A stretch of DNA of 64,000 nt from Leptolyngbya sp. FACHB-8 (GCF_014695575.1 NZ_JACJOO010000012.1:1-64000); one strand, 5' to 3'. Shown: positions 19,114 through 28,357, counted from the first letter of the stretch. Notes: generated by a model from the letters alone, not told the origin. Program-made: numbers and translations.

Positions 19114-19995
19114 TTATGACAAGCCTGCTTCCTGAGATGCTTTGAGGGCTAACCCCGTCCAATCAATATCACTTTTTCCATCCGCAACTAGAGCGAGCAG
19201 GCGATCGTGTAGTAGGCTAGCCAAGGGCATTGGCATTTGGCTTTCTTTTGCAGTTTGTAGGGCTAATGTCACATCCTTTAGCCCCAGCGATAACTTAAAA
19301 CCTGCGGGCTCAAATTGCTGCTGAGCGATCATCCGCCCATAGTTCTGGTAAATTGGGCAGGCAAACAGTGTTTGACCAAACAGGTTAGCAAGGGCGGTGC
19401 GATCGATGCCATTCTTCTCAGCCAGGGTAAACGCTTCTGCCATGGCTTCGATCGCCGAAATGATCATGAAGTTACCCGTTAACTTCACGACATGGGCGGC
19501 TTCTGGTTCTTCCCCAAAGTCAAACATTCCCTGCCCCAACTGTTCCAGAATAGGTTTAACGCGTTCTTTGGCAGTCGTTTGGCCTGAGAAAGCAATCCAC
19601 AGTTTGCGGGCAGCAGCAGCATCCGGACGTCCAAATACTGGAGCCGCAACGTAGTGAGAACCTTGCTCTGCATGTAGTTCAGCTAGTTTGCGAGCCGTCG
19701 CAGGAGATACGGTACTCATGGAAAGATGAATACCATCGTGCCCCAAAGTTTTCAGAATGCCATCACCCAATACAACTGCTTCTAAAGCCGCATCATTGGC
19801 TAGCATCGTAATCACAATGCCATCAGATTTTGCTACGTCAGCAGGGTGATGAACGAGCTGTGCGCCTTGTTCAACCAGCGTTTGTGCCTTTTCAGGTGTG
19901 CGATTGTAAACGTTCAGCTTGTAGCCTGCTGTTAGCAAATTAGCGGCCATCGGCAAGCCCATATTACCTAGACCGATAAACCCAATATCACTCAT
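19114..19995 (-). CDS. NAD(P)-dependent 3-hydroxyisobutyrate dehydrogenase-family oxidoreductase
   Basis: A 293-residue beta-hydroxyacid dehydrogenase. The N-terminal dinucleotide fold has IGFIGLGNMGLPMAANL, then YNRTPEK. The substrate loop STVSPATARKLAE and the catalytic Lys region VVKLTGNFMI are present, followed by an all-helical C-terminal domain. Substrate could be 3-hydroxyisobutyrate, tartronate semialdehyde or another short-chain aldehyde or hydroxyacid; glyoxylate/succinic semialdehyde reductases look similar. AAGGAG lies upstream of the ATG. A single gene flanked by hairpin elements. Confidence 0.9.
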   Translation of the reverse strand: MSDIGFIGLGNMGLPMAANLLTAGYKLNVYNRTPEKAQTLVEQGAQLVHHPADVAKSDGIVITMLANDAALEAVVLGDGILKTLGHDGIHLSMSTVSPATARKLAELHAEQGSHYVAAPVFGRPDAAAARKLWIAFSGQTTAKERVKPILEQLGQGMFDFGEEPEAAHVVKLTGNFMIISAIEAMAEAFTLAEKNGIDRTALANLFGQTLFACPIYQNYGRMIAQQQFEPAGFKLSLGLKDVTLALQTAKESQMPMPLASLLHDRLLALVADGKSDIDWTGLALKASQEAGLS

Positions 19996-20076
19996 GTTTT
20001 ACTTCTCCTTTGGTAGATTGGATAATATTCTGATACCACATTGAAACGTAATAGCGAATTTAGCAAAACTAAGGAC

Positions 20077-20183
20077 ATACAGCGCTTTGCGCTTGAATCA
20101 ACCACGGTTGTTTTTGTGAGAGCCGCGCTGAGCGCGGCTCTCACAAAAACAACTAGATTTTAAGCGCTTAAAAAGTGCTGTAT
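20077..20183. repeat. ACAGCGCTT hairpin element, copy 1
   Basis: Outer arms ATACAGCGCTTTGCGCTT and AAGCGCTTAAAAAGTGCTGTAT enclose a perfect hairpin at 20107-20153 (22-bp arms starting GTTGTTTTTGTGAGAG, loop TGA). A second copy with the same outer arms and a partly decayed inner stem is at 42880-42984. The rest of the gap 19996-20350 has no recognisable gene. Confidence 0.82.
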
Positions 20184-20350
20184 TAACCATTTGTAGGGGC
20201 GGGTTTGGCAGACAATCCCTGTCTGTATGATTAACCTTGATGCAAAACCTGCCCTTGCTACTGCTAGCAATTGATAGCGGGAGGGCAGGTTTTGCACCAA
20301 GATTGTATGGCTAATATAACGGCAAAGCTCGCTTCTATAAGCCCTGTCCA

Positions 20351-21793
20351 TTAACGATGGAGTTGAGTGCGTTCTGTGGGTACGATCGCATCAAAATATT
20401 GCCCATGAAAATCAAAGGGTAAATGATACGGTAGCTCAACCCTGGCTAATTCATTCCATGATTGAGCATCTAACACCAGCAGAAAAGAGTTCTGTGTCTG
20501 GGCATTCAACACAACCGATAAAATAACCCCTTCATCCTCTGATGTGGTATTGGGTGCGGCGACAAAAACGGGTTCGCCAGGATAGCAGTCGGGCGATCGC
20601 CAAATCTGCGTTGTCCTATTCTGAATATCCACTTTGACCAATTGATCAATAAAGTTACCCGATCGCGAGCTACCCACTCCATAAACAAATTGATAGGGAC
20701 GTGTGTTGCATCGTTGGTAGTTAATGCGCGGTAACTCAACGGGTTCGGATGTGAGAACTTCGAAGTGGGCGATCGCCTCATTAAGTGGAATGCGATAGCG
20801 ACGCAGTTCTCCAGCGGCAATTACCTGTTCGGGATGCTCCAGTAACGATTCTAGATACAATGATTGAATCACGGCTGAGTCCGAGTATGCAATCAGGTCT
20901 ACAACTACTTCACCGTTCTGCTCAAAGGCATTGACGTGATGGAAGGAAAAGAAGGGTTCACTTTCAGCAGAATGAACAACCTCACCCGTCTCTTTACTGA
21001 TGATTAGAAAACGTGTCTGTTTGTCCGACTTCCACTGATAGTTTTCAATGTAAGGCTTGCCGCTGAGCATCAGACTCAGGCGATTCAATTTAAGAGGATA
21101 TTCTGACAGAATAATGTAATGCTCTGTCATGCTAAAGGTATGCATATAGGCAGGCTGCTTCACAGGAATAGAGCCAATTAACGTGCGCTCGTTACTGTGG
21201 GCATCCATCCGGTAAATACTATAGCTGCAACGAGGAATGAGATTGACTAAATAGCTATAGACTGCATTTTCCCGGTAATCAAAATGAGGATGCGCTGTCG
21301 TGATTTGTCCGGGGACGTGATCGTGATAGTGAAACTGATCAATGGTATTGAGACTTTGAGGATCGAAAATGATGGGAAATGGGGATTCTGTTACGGAGAC
21401 AAAGCGATCGCCCTGCATCGTAATGTTCACCGTCGCATTATCCGTGAGCCGTGGCAGCGGATCGGTCAGGCGCTCTAGAAACGAATGCCGAGCGGTTGTG
21501 CCAAATTCACCCCGACTAATTTTGCCCTTTGATTTTGCTTCCCGATAAGCCTGACTTTCAAGAAAGCGATTGGCAAAGGAAACTCGTCCATCCTCAAAAG
21601 AAAACTTGCGAAGCATGGCAAGCCCATCAAACCAATGATGGTAGGATTGCTGACCCACTTCCAGCGTCCCCGGCCCTGTCCGAATCAGGCTTCCTCTTAA
21701 CCATGAGGGGATAGTTCCCTGAATAGGCAGGGCATTGAACTCACCTTCTTGATGAGCAGCCGAGAAACCGAGCTGATAGGGGGCGATCGCCAT
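20351..21793 (-). CDS. Carotenoid oxygenase (RPE65/CCD family)
   Basis: About 480 residues. The four iron-binding His of the seven-bladed propeller are visible: TAHPHFD, MHTFSMTE, FFSFHHVNAFE and DFHGQYFDA near the C-terminus. YHHWFDGLAMLRKF and NTIDQFHYHD are also family features. The enzyme cleaves a double bond of a carotenoid or apocarotenoid, giving aldehydes; retinal formation is possible but substrate specificity cannot be read. The ATG at 21793 has GAGGAG five bases upstream; an in-frame TTG four codons before is less likely. Confidence 0.94.
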   Translation of the reverse strand: MAIAPYQLGFSAAHQEGEFNALPIQGTIPSWLRGSLIRTGPGTLEVGQQSYHHWFDGLAMLRKFSFEDGRVSFANRFLESQAYREAKSKGKISRGEFGTTARHSFLERLTDPLPRLTDNATVNITMQGDRFVSVTESPFPIIFDPQSLNTIDQFHYHDHVPGQITTAHPHFDYRENAVYSYLVNLIPRCSYSIYRMDAHSNERTLIGSIPVKQPAYMHTFSMTEHYIILSEYPLKLNRLSLMLSGKPYIENYQWKSDKQTRFLIISKETGEVVHSAESEPFFSFHHVNAFEQNGEVVVDLIAYSDSAVIQSLYLESLLEHPEQVIAAGELRRYRIPLNEAIAHFEVLTSEPVELPRINYQRCNTRPYQFVYGVGSSRSGNFIDQLVKVDIQNRTTQIWRSPDCYPGEPVFVAAPNTTSEDEGVILSVVLNAQTQNSFLLVLDAQSWNELARVELPYHLPFDFHGQYFDAIVPTERTQLHR

Positions 21794-21859
21794 AAAACTC
21801 CTCAAATTTTACGTCTAGTGACTTGTCCAGGCTGTGTTTAGGCTCAACTCATCACCTTC

Positions 21860-22600
21860 TTAACCAGGATGACTACTGTTATCGATGTTATGCATCACAT
21901 AGGGAAGAAACGCACGCCGAACCTCTGAAGCACCTTGCAGGCTGGGCTCAATAGTGGCAGTGAACCAGGACGGATCGCCCTTCAAAAAGTGGGCATGCAA
22001 ATCAACAAATTGCCCGTAGCGGTTGGCAATCTCTTGAATTGAGGTATTCATACGTTGAAGATTTTGACGGGCGATCGCCGGATCAACTCCCGAAAAGTTA
22101 CGGCTGTCGTCCCCCAATGTCGGGTCATAGACGCTGCCCAGGAAAATAGGTCGGATGGGCAACTGCTGCACAAAGGCATCGAGGGCACTGGCAAAGGCTG
22201 TAATGCCTGGGCCTGTATCTCGAATGAGACCACGCAGCAGGTCATTTCCCCCAACGGTAATGATAGCGATCGCCGGTTCCTCAACCTGCAAGCCCTTTAT
22301 TTGAGAGGGTAAATTCTCGACCGTTGCGCCATCTTGAGCTCGGTGTTCAAGACGAGCTGAGCGACGAGAAGTCAGGTCTTGCCCCTTAAACTCGGGGAAC
22401 AGGCGATCGTCATTTTGCACCAGCAACTGTCCCGGATGCACACCAAACTGGTTGTAATGCCCACAATCTAAAATTGAATCGCCAAATGTATAGAGTGTTA
22501 CCATGGTTTGCTCCTGCGGACTACAGCCTAAGATTGTCAGGAGTCCCGCTCCTCCCGCAGCTTGCATAAATCGTCGTCGCGTCGTCCGCAACGTAACCAT
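21860..22600 (-). CDS. SGNH/GDSL hydrolase, Tat-type lipoprotein
   Basis: About 246 residues from the preferred start. The N-terminus has a twin-arginine motif (TTRRRFMQAAGG) and a lipobox (LTILGC), so it is probably exported and lipid anchored. The mature part is an SGNH hydrolase: block I FGDSILDCG, block III GGNDLL, and a C-terminal Asp/His pair less clear (the His may be in MHNIDNSSH). The ATG at 22600 has GGAGAAGG upstream. A longer reading frame to 22687 runs through a hairpin and is rejected. Substrate unknown (ester lipid or acylated glycan). It is followed downstream on the same strand by the carotenoid oxygenase, with about 70 bp between. Confidence 0.86.
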   Translation of the reverse strand: MVTLRTTRRRFMQAAGGAGLLTILGCSPQEQTMVTLYTFGDSILDCGHYNQFGVHPGQLLVQNDDRLFPEFKGQDLTSRRSARLEHRAQDGATVENLPSQIKGLQVEEPAIAIITVGGNDLLRGLIRDTGPGITAFASALDAFVQQLPIRPIFLGSVYDPTLGDDSRNFSGVDPAIARQNLQRMNTSIQEIANRYGQFVDLHAHFLKGDPSWFTATIEPSLQGASEVRRAFLPYVMHNIDNSSHPG

Positions 22601-22626
22601 TCCCTTCTCCTTCAGCCTGACGCTTA

Positions 22627-22669
22627 AAGGTTGATTTTTCGCGCACTTCAGGCACGGAAAATCAACCTT
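22627..22669. repeat. Imperfect hairpin
   Basis: Arms AAGGTTGATTTTTCGCGC and GGCACGGAAAATCAACCTT are partly mismatched near the loop. It sits in the leader of the SGNH hydrolase gene. It resembles the T-rich stems at 29814-29886, 36779-36819 and 41468. Confidence 0.6.
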
Positions 22670-22725
22670 CAAAACAGACCCTAACATTAGGAAATAAGGG
22701 ATGATATGGGTCAGAAGATGGATTT

Positions 22726-22891
22726 ATGGCTGAACCACTCAATGTAGAGGAATGAGTTGGGCTAGCTGCGACCCGTCTAGAAATTGATCCGGCAATTCTT
22801 CAGCTTGTACCGATCATCACAGGCAAACACAACACCTCATTCTGGGTTGTAGGCGATCGCCTGTTTATCTTCAATTTGCTTAATCGTAACC
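22726..22891 (+). pseudogene. Possible ORF fragment with in-frame TGA, cut by a repeat element
   Basis: From ATG 22726 the frame reads MAEPLNVEE, a TGA at 22753-22755, then an open, protein-like stretch (RLEIDPAILQLVPIITGKH, FWVVGDRLFIFNLL) that runs into the two-hairpin element at 22892. TGA is one base from TGG (Trp). The family was not recognised. The simplest reading is a decayed or truncated gene. A UCA-anticodon tRNA elsewhere in this window makes readthrough conceivable but untested. Confidence 0.3.
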
Positions 22892-23015
22892 AACGTCAGC
22901 TCGGGATAAACCGAACCGCCCATTATTGCGTGCGCAACGCGCACGCAATAATGGGCTTTTTCGAGTGCCGCGCGAAGCGCGGCACTCGAAAAAGCCCTTA
23001 ACCCGAACTGAGGTT
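22892..23015. repeat. Two-hairpin palindromic element, copy 2 (inverted)
   Basis: Outer arms AACGTCAGCTCGGGATAA and TTAACCCGAACTGAGGTT enclose hairpin B (22919-22955, loop AAC) and hairpin A (22953-22997, loop GAA). It is the reverse complement of the element at 1-110, with identical stems. The loop of hairpin A is inverted relative to the rest, as if that stem had flipped. Confidence 0.87.
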
Positions 23016-23030
23016 AACCACCTACTTAGG

Positions 23031-26000
23031 CTAAATCTCCACGCCTGATGCACCCAGTGCTCGGAGCGTTGATTCTTGCATAGAAGATAAACCGGTTGCG
23101 CCGCTAATGTTCATTCCTTCATAAGGAAGATCACTCCTGATTATCTTGATGCATGCTCCAGTTTCGATATCCCAAAAACGAATCGTGCGATCGCCACTAC
23201 TACTTGCCAAAACAGGCATTAATAATGAATTCTCATCCGGAAGAATCGTAAATGTGAGGGTAAAAATCCACTTGCTATGTCCTGCCAAAACTCTGAGACA
23301 TTCACCCGTTTGAACATTCCACACTTTAATACTGGAATCCATACTGGCGCTAACCAGGCGTTGGCCGTCGGGATGGTAGGCGATCGCCACAATAGGACTG
23401 GAATGCGCTTCTATGAGCCGTAGCGCTGCCCCTGTTTTTACATCCCAAAGTTGAATATGACCGGTTTCGCAATTGCTGGCCAGGGTCCTACCATCCGGGC
23501 TGAAGGCGATCGCTCCACCCCAATCAAACGTGGCAGAAAAATGCCATTCGACCCGATGCTGTAAGACCTGAACACATTCACCCGTCGCCGCGTCCCAGAG
23601 GCGAATGGTCTGATCAACACCGTAGCTTGCTAGCTGTTGCCCATCTGGGCTATAAATTACTGCAACTACTGGGCTGGCATGATTCAATGTCTTGAGACAT
23701 TGACCGGTCGCGACATCCCACAGGCGAATTGAATAGTCTACACTGCAAGTTGCCAGGGTATGACCATTCGGGTGATACATGACCGACCAGACAAAGCCTG
23801 TGTGCCCCTGCATGATGCGTAAGCAGCTCCCGGTAGCCACCTCCCAGAGCCGAACTAACCCATCGACACCAGCCGTTGCAACTGTCTGATCATGGGGGCT
23901 AAAAGCAACCGATCGCACCCAAACCCAATGCCCTTTGAGTAGCTTTTTGCATTGTCCGGTTTGCACATCCCAGAGCTTTGCAGTTTGTTCTTCACCGCTG
24001 CTCACAAGAGTTCGGCCATCCGAGCTAAAGGCGATCGCCCAAATGCTGTCGCTATAGCCTCGCCAGGTTTTCAGGCATTGCCCATGTTGCAAATCCCACA
24101 GCTTCATGGTTTGCCCCTCATCACTACTAATCAGGTAGCGGCTATCTCGTGTAAACAGTGCAACCCGTACACCATACTCATGTCCATACAAGGTTTTGAC
24201 GAGTTCTCCGGTGTGAAGATTCCACAGCTTAATGGTCTGGTCCGCACTGCAACTGACTACCATCTGGCCATCCGCACTACAATCCACCCACCAAACCCAT
24301 CCATTATGAGATTGAGTATGGACGCATTGCCCGGTTTGCACGTCCCACCAGTGCACTTGATTATCCAAACCGGCACTGATCAGAACCTGCCCGTCTGGGC
24401 TGAAAGCTATGAATACTAGCGGCATCTGTTGATGGCCGGGTAAGGTAATCCAGTAGTTCCCTGTTTCGAGGTTCCACAGCTTAATCGTGCCGTTATTACA
24501 GGCAGCGGCCAGGGTTTGACTATCAGGGCTGAATCGAATGTTAGTTGTCCAATCAATTTGATAGTTAAGAGGAATTGCTGCGTCAGCATTGAGCTTCCAT
24601 ACTTTAATCGTGCCATCTGTAAAAGCTAACCATTGTCCATCTGGACTGGCGGATACAGCCCATACGGTTCCATCCGGGTTATACAACTGGCGGAGGCATT
24701 GCCCCGTGTGAATATCCCAAAGTTTCAACAGTTGGTCATCGCCGCCACTGGCGATCGCTTCGCTATCCGGCATAAAGGTGAGCGATCGCACCGTCCCAGC
24801 ATGAGCTTCCCAGCGTCGTATCAATTCGCCTGTGCTGAGTTGTCGTAGACAAATTTCACCCTGCGTATCTGCAGTGGCTAGCCATTGGCCATCGCAGCTT
24901 ACTGTCATCGCATAAATATGGTTAAAACTTTCTGTAAACGTCGTTCGAGATAGGTCAGCACCGGATAAATTTGTTTGGCGCAGATAAGTATTTCTAAAAT
25001 CGACCTGCCAAAGTTTTAAGCGCGAGAGATCATAACCGCTCAGTTCTAACTTGAGCTGAAGTAAAATGTTTAGGATATTTCCAGCAACATATCCTGTCTC
25101 GATCGTTGGGTGGTCACGGAGCCAATCCAACATATAGAGTAGAATATTTCCTAAAGCCTTCTTATCTCCAAACAGACGTGTAAGTTGTTTTACAAATGAA
25201 TTAAGAATAAGATTAATTTGTGTTTCTCTTATGTAATCTTTTGATTGAGCCTTGATTAAAGCATAGTGTTTGAAATAGAACGCAGAAGTTATCGCTGATA
25301 GATCTTCTCTAACCTGGTTTATCTCTAAATGAATCTGATTAAGTAGCCGATCGATCACATACTCCATCAGCACAGGTTGTAGTGTAAATAAATTTGTGCT
25401 GCGCTCAATCAGCGATCGCCGTTGTAAAGCATCCAGCGCATCCAATAACTCTGAAGGCATCCAGGGATTCAGTAGGTCGGATTGGAGTTCTGTGATCGCT
25501 ACGGGCTCCCGGTTAATTGCCAGCCACACCATCACCTGTTGTTCTAATCCAGACAAGCGGTTAAATTGCTGATCCAACAGGTCTTGAATATCCCCAAAAA
25601 TAACGGCTCCCTGGGCCAAAAAACGGGCAATATCTCCAGCGAATAAATCATGGATTGTGGTTGAAACAATCTTCAGGGCTAGTGGATTTCCCGCATAGGT
25701 ATTGACCAATGTTTGCCAATCCTGATCTGATCCACAAAAGCTTCCTTTTGCTTGCACGATGGTGCGCCCATCACCCGGAGTCACGCCCTTGAGCTGGAGC
25801 GATCGCACCGGCAAAAATTCTCCTTCAAGCGCAGCAACTTCCTTGGGCTTTTCCCGACTGGTCAGTACCAAACAACTCTGGTGTTTGAGTTCACCCACCT
25901 TTCTGAAGAGCTCACCATAGGACTCAAATCCAGGCCGATAATGACCGACACGCCCCTTTCCTGACTCACTGGGATTTGCCAGAATCGTCTCAACGTTATC

Positions 26001-26672
26001 AAGTATCAACAAACAACGATGATGTTTGAAGAAGTCTAATAAACTGCCAATTTGCTGGTGTAAATCAGGTAATAGCTCTGGCTGTCCGGGTAGCAGGCCA
26101 TTCAGTAACACACTTAAGGATGGAGCATTGTGAAGCGATCGCCAAATTACATGAGTAAAGGACGTAGAAGCATTCTTCCCAAACTCAACCAGTTGTTCTG
26201 CCAGTTTCGTTGACAGGGCGGTTTTTCCAGTTCCGCCAATCCCAAGAATGGCAACCAGGCGACAAGTATCACTGATAATCCACCGGCTCAAGGTGGCTAA
26301 CTCCTGAGTGCGCCCGTAGAAAACAGAAACGTCGATGGCGTCTCCCCAATCCTGATAGGGGGGAGCAGGTTGAGGCGCTAACGATGAGTCGTTTTGCTGT
26401 AGAACGGCCTTTTGGATCTCTAACCGGATTCGCCGTTCCAGAGTGGAGCGAAAGTTATTTTTAGTTACTTTTGTTCCTAACGCTTCGGAGAGAGTTTTCC
26501 ATAGTTGAAAGCCGACAAGCTTTACATACTCCGCATCATAGCCAACCAGTTCCGCAATTTCAGGATACGTTTTTCGCTCCCAAGATTGCCGCAGAATCAT
26601 CTCCTGCAAATCACTGCCAATGCCTCTACCAAGGAGTGCTTCGACGGTCGCTAAGGCGTCATCAATGGTCAT
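23031..26672 (-). CDS. NB-ARC ATPase with 14 WD40 repeats
   Basis: About 1213 residues. An N-terminal helix-turn-helix-like domain (IDDALATVEALLG, WERKTYPEIAELVGY) of the vWA-MoxR-associated type precedes an NB-ARC STAND ATPase (P-loop ILGIGGTGKTALS, Walker B LLILDNVETI, then LVLTSREKP). A winged-helix and helical linker follow, one pentapeptide-like stretch (NTYLRQTNLSGADLS), then 14 WD40 repeats, enough for two seven-bladed propellers, and the family tail LPYEGMNISGATGL. Such STAND proteins act as oligomerising switches in signalling, cell death or phage defence; which applies here is unknown, and no separate effector domain is seen. The ATG at 26672 starts at the first domain; an in-frame GTG at 26765 is possible. 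Confidence 0.92.
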   Translation of the reverse strand: MTIDDALATVEALLGRGIGSDLQEMILRQSWERKTYPEIAELVGYDAEYVKLVGFQLWKTLSEALGTKVTKNNFRSTLERRIRLEIQKAVLQQNDSSLAPQPAPPYQDWGDAIDVSVFYGRTQELATLSRWIISDTCRLVAILGIGGTGKTALSTKLAEQLVEFGKNASTSFTHVIWRSLHNAPSLSVLLNGLLPGQPELLPDLHQQIGSLLDFFKHHRCLLILDNVETILANPSESGKGRVGHYRPGFESYGELFRKVGELKHQSCLVLTSREKPKEVAALEGEFLPVRSLQLKGVTPGDGRTIVQAKGSFCGSDQDWQTLVNTYAGNPLALKIVSTTIHDLFAGDIARFLAQGAVIFGDIQDLLDQQFNRLSGLEQQVMVWLAINREPVAITELQSDLLNPWMPSELLDALDALQRRSLIERSTNLFTLQPVLMEYVIDRLLNQIHLEINQVREDLSAITSAFYFKHYALIKAQSKDYIRETQINLILNSFVKQLTRLFGDKKALGNILLYMLDWLRDHPTIETGYVAGNILNILLQLKLELSGYDLSRLKLWQVDFRNTYLRQTNLSGADLSRTTFTESFNHIYAMTVSCDGQWLATADTQGEICLRQLSTGELIRRWEAHAGTVRSLTFMPDSEAIASGGDDQLLKLWDIHTGQCLRQLYNPDGTVWAVSASPDGQWLAFTDGTIKVWKLNADAAIPLNYQIDWTTNIRFSPDSQTLAAACNNGTIKLWNLETGNYWITLPGHQQMPLVFIAFSPDGQVLISAGLDNQVHWWDVQTGQCVHTQSHNGWVWWVDCSADGQMVVSCSADQTIKLWNLHTGELVKTLYGHEYGVRVALFTRDSRYLISSDEGQTMKLWDLQHGQCLKTWRGYSDSIWAIAFSSDGRTLVSSGEEQTAKLWDVQTGQCKKLLKGHWVWVRSVAFSPHDQTVATAGVDGLVRLWEVATGSCLRIMQGHTGFVWSVMYHPNGHTLATCSVDYSIRLWDVATGQCLKTLNHASPVVAVIYSPDGQQLASYGVDQTIRLWDAATGECVQVLQHRVEWHFSATFDWGGAIAFSPDGRTLASNCETGHIQLWDVKTGAALRLIEAHSSPIVAIAYHPDGQRLVSASMDSSIKVWNVQTGECLRVLAGHSKWIFTLTFTILPDENSLLMPVLASSSGDRTIRFWDIETGACIKIIRSDLPYEGMNISGATGLSSMQESTLRALGASGVEI

Positions 26673-26965
26673 AACTATAGACGGAGGAAGTTGCAACGCC
26701 AAACAAAAACAGGCAGTAACTTCTGTGTCTGTATAAACAGCCACAGAGACATCACAGCCAATCACTCGGGCAAATGTAACAATCCGTATCGTTTTCTTAA
26801 ACTAAATCCTATACCAACCCTTAGAACCTGAGGGAACTTGGGGGCGATCGCTTAACTTTACTTAATATTGTTCCCCCAAGAACTGGTTCTGTTTTGAAGG
26901 TTGCTTGTTGGGCACATGGCGCTCGGAGAACAACCTCTAAACGTTCTAAATAGATGGTTACTTCT

Positions 26966-27023
26966 AAACAAGAGATTCAAAAGACTGTGTTGCGGGCGGT
27001 ATAGCCTTTTGAGTCTCTTGTTT
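26966..27023. repeat. Inverted repeat upstream of psbA
   Basis: Arms AAACAAGAGATTCAAAAG and CTTTTGAGTCTCTTGTTT pair with one mismatch around a 22-base loop. It ends about 137 bp before the psbA start. The longer loop sets it apart from the tight hairpins elsewhere. No clear promoter was found in the rest of the gap 26673-27159. Confidence 0.65.
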
Positions 27024-27159
27024 AACTGAATTGAACTCCTAACCCTAATTCATAACTTTTGACTAACTTTTACTAACTGCGATCGCCATCTATTTTGCCT
27101 ACGATGCAATCAACGCTGCTGAGACAGCGAGTTCAATACTCAGGAATTATCCAACATCT

Positions 27160-28257
27160 ATGACAACAACTCTCCAAAGACGCGAGGGCGTCAGTGTGTG
27201 GGAGCAGTTTTGCAACTGGGTGACCAGCACCAATAACCGTCTTTATATTGGCTGGTTCGGTGTTTTGATGATCCCAACCCTGCTCACTGCAACCGTCTGC
27301 TACATCATTGCTTTCGTTGCGGCTCCCCCTGTAGATATTGACGGCATACGTGAGCCCGTAGCTGGCTCTTTGCTCTATGGCAACAACATCATTACAGGTG
27401 CTGTTGTGCCGTCCTCCAATGCCATTGGGCTCCACTTCTACCCCATCTGGGAAGCCGCTTCCCTGGATGAGTGGCTGTACAACGGTGGCCCCTATCAACT
27501 GGTTGTATTCCACTTCCTCATTGGCGTGTTTGCCTATATGGGGCGCGAATGGGAACTTAGCTACCGCCTGGGTATGCGCCCCTGGATCTGTGTTGCTTAC
27601 TCGGCTCCTGTGGCGGCTGCAACGGCTGTATTCCTGATCTACCCCATTGGGCAAGGCTCCTTCTCGGATGGAATGCCACTGGGTATTTCCGGCACGTTCA
27701 ACTTTATGTTCGTGTTCCAGGCAGAGCACAACATTCTGATGCACCCTTTCCACATGCTTGGTGTTGCAGGCGTATTTGGAGGCGCATTATTCAGTGCAAT
27801 GCACGGTTCTCTAGTAACCTCGTCCCTTGTGCGTGAGACGACCGAGATTGAGTCACAAAACAATGGCTACAGATTCGGTCAGGAGGAGGAAACTTATAAC
27901 ATCGTGGCTGCTCATGGGTACTTTGGCCGTTTAGTAGGACGCACAAACGAAATTATTTTGGGCGTGAACGCCAACAGTCGCACCTTACACTTTTTCCTTG
28001 CTGCTTGGCCTGTTGTCGGCATCTGGTTTACGGCTCTGGGTATTAGCACTATGGCGTTTAACTTGAATGGTTTTAACTTCAACCAATCTGTGCTCGATTC
28101 CCAGGGGCGAGTCATTAATACCTGGGCTGATGTGTTAAACCGCGCCAACTTGGGCATGGAAGTTATGCACGAGCGCAATGCGCATAACTTTCCCCTGGAT
28201 CTGGCATCGGGTGAAGCAGTTCCAGTGGCATTGAAGGCCCCTCATCTGCTGAGTTAA
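27160..28257 (+). CDS. psbA: Photosystem II D1 protein, variant with altered QB-pocket loop
   Basis: A 365-residue D1 reaction-centre protein; usual length is 360. Tyr161 (TyrZ), Asp170, Glu189, His190, the C-terminal Mn ligands ([14 protein letters not shown]), His215 and the later iron-ligand His are all present, and residue 130 is Glu (high-light type). Residues 259-271 read [13 protein letters not shown] in place of the usual IFQYASFN, giving five extra residues and removing Ser264 and Phe265, which bind the secondary quinone QB and many herbicides. Frame is kept and flanks ([20 protein letters not shown]) are normal, so this is a replacement, not a frameshift. The usual C-terminal extension is present after Ala349. 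A strong terminator follows. Confidence 0.95.
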   Translation: MTTTLQRREGVSVWEQFCNWVTSTNNRLYIGWFGVLMIPTLLTATVCYIIAFVAAPPVDIDGIREPVAGSLLYGNNIITGAVVPSSNAIGLHFYPIWEAASLDEWLYNGGPYQLVVFHFLIGVFAYMGREWELSYRLGMRPWICVAYSAPVAAATAVFLIYPIGQGSFSDGMPLGISGTFNFMFVFQAEHNILMHPFHMLGVAGVFGGALFSAMHGSLVTSSLVRETTEIESQNNGYRFGQEEETYNIVAAHGYFGRLVGRTNEIILGVNANSRTLHFFLAAWPVVGIWFTALGISTMAFNLNGFNFNQSVLDSQGRVINTWADVLNRANLGMEVMHERNAHNFPLDLASGEAVPVALKAPHLLS

Positions 28258-28303
28258 TTGTTTTTTAGAAGTTGTAGTTGTCATGTAATGAGTGCTTAAA
28301 TTA

Positions 28304-28332
28304 GTGCTCCCTGGTAAGGGAGCACTTTTTGT
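28304..28332 (+). terminator. Rho-independent terminator of psbA
   Basis: A GTGCTCCC/GGGAGCAC stem with a six-base loop (TGGTAA) is followed directly by TTTTT. It lies 47 bp after the psbA stop, in the right orientation. Confidence 0.88.
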
Positions 28333-28357
28333 TGGCGAGGTATTCTTTAGACCTCCT

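Noticed and set aside
22601-22687. Upstream extension of the SGNH hydrolase
   Set aside because: It passes through a hairpin, and the internal ATG 22600 has a strong ribosome binding site just before the twin-arginine signal.
27160-28257. Chlorophyll f synthase or rogue D1
   Set aside because: Those D1 relatives lack Mn-cluster ligands; here Asp170, Glu189 and the C-terminal His/Glu/Asp set are all present.
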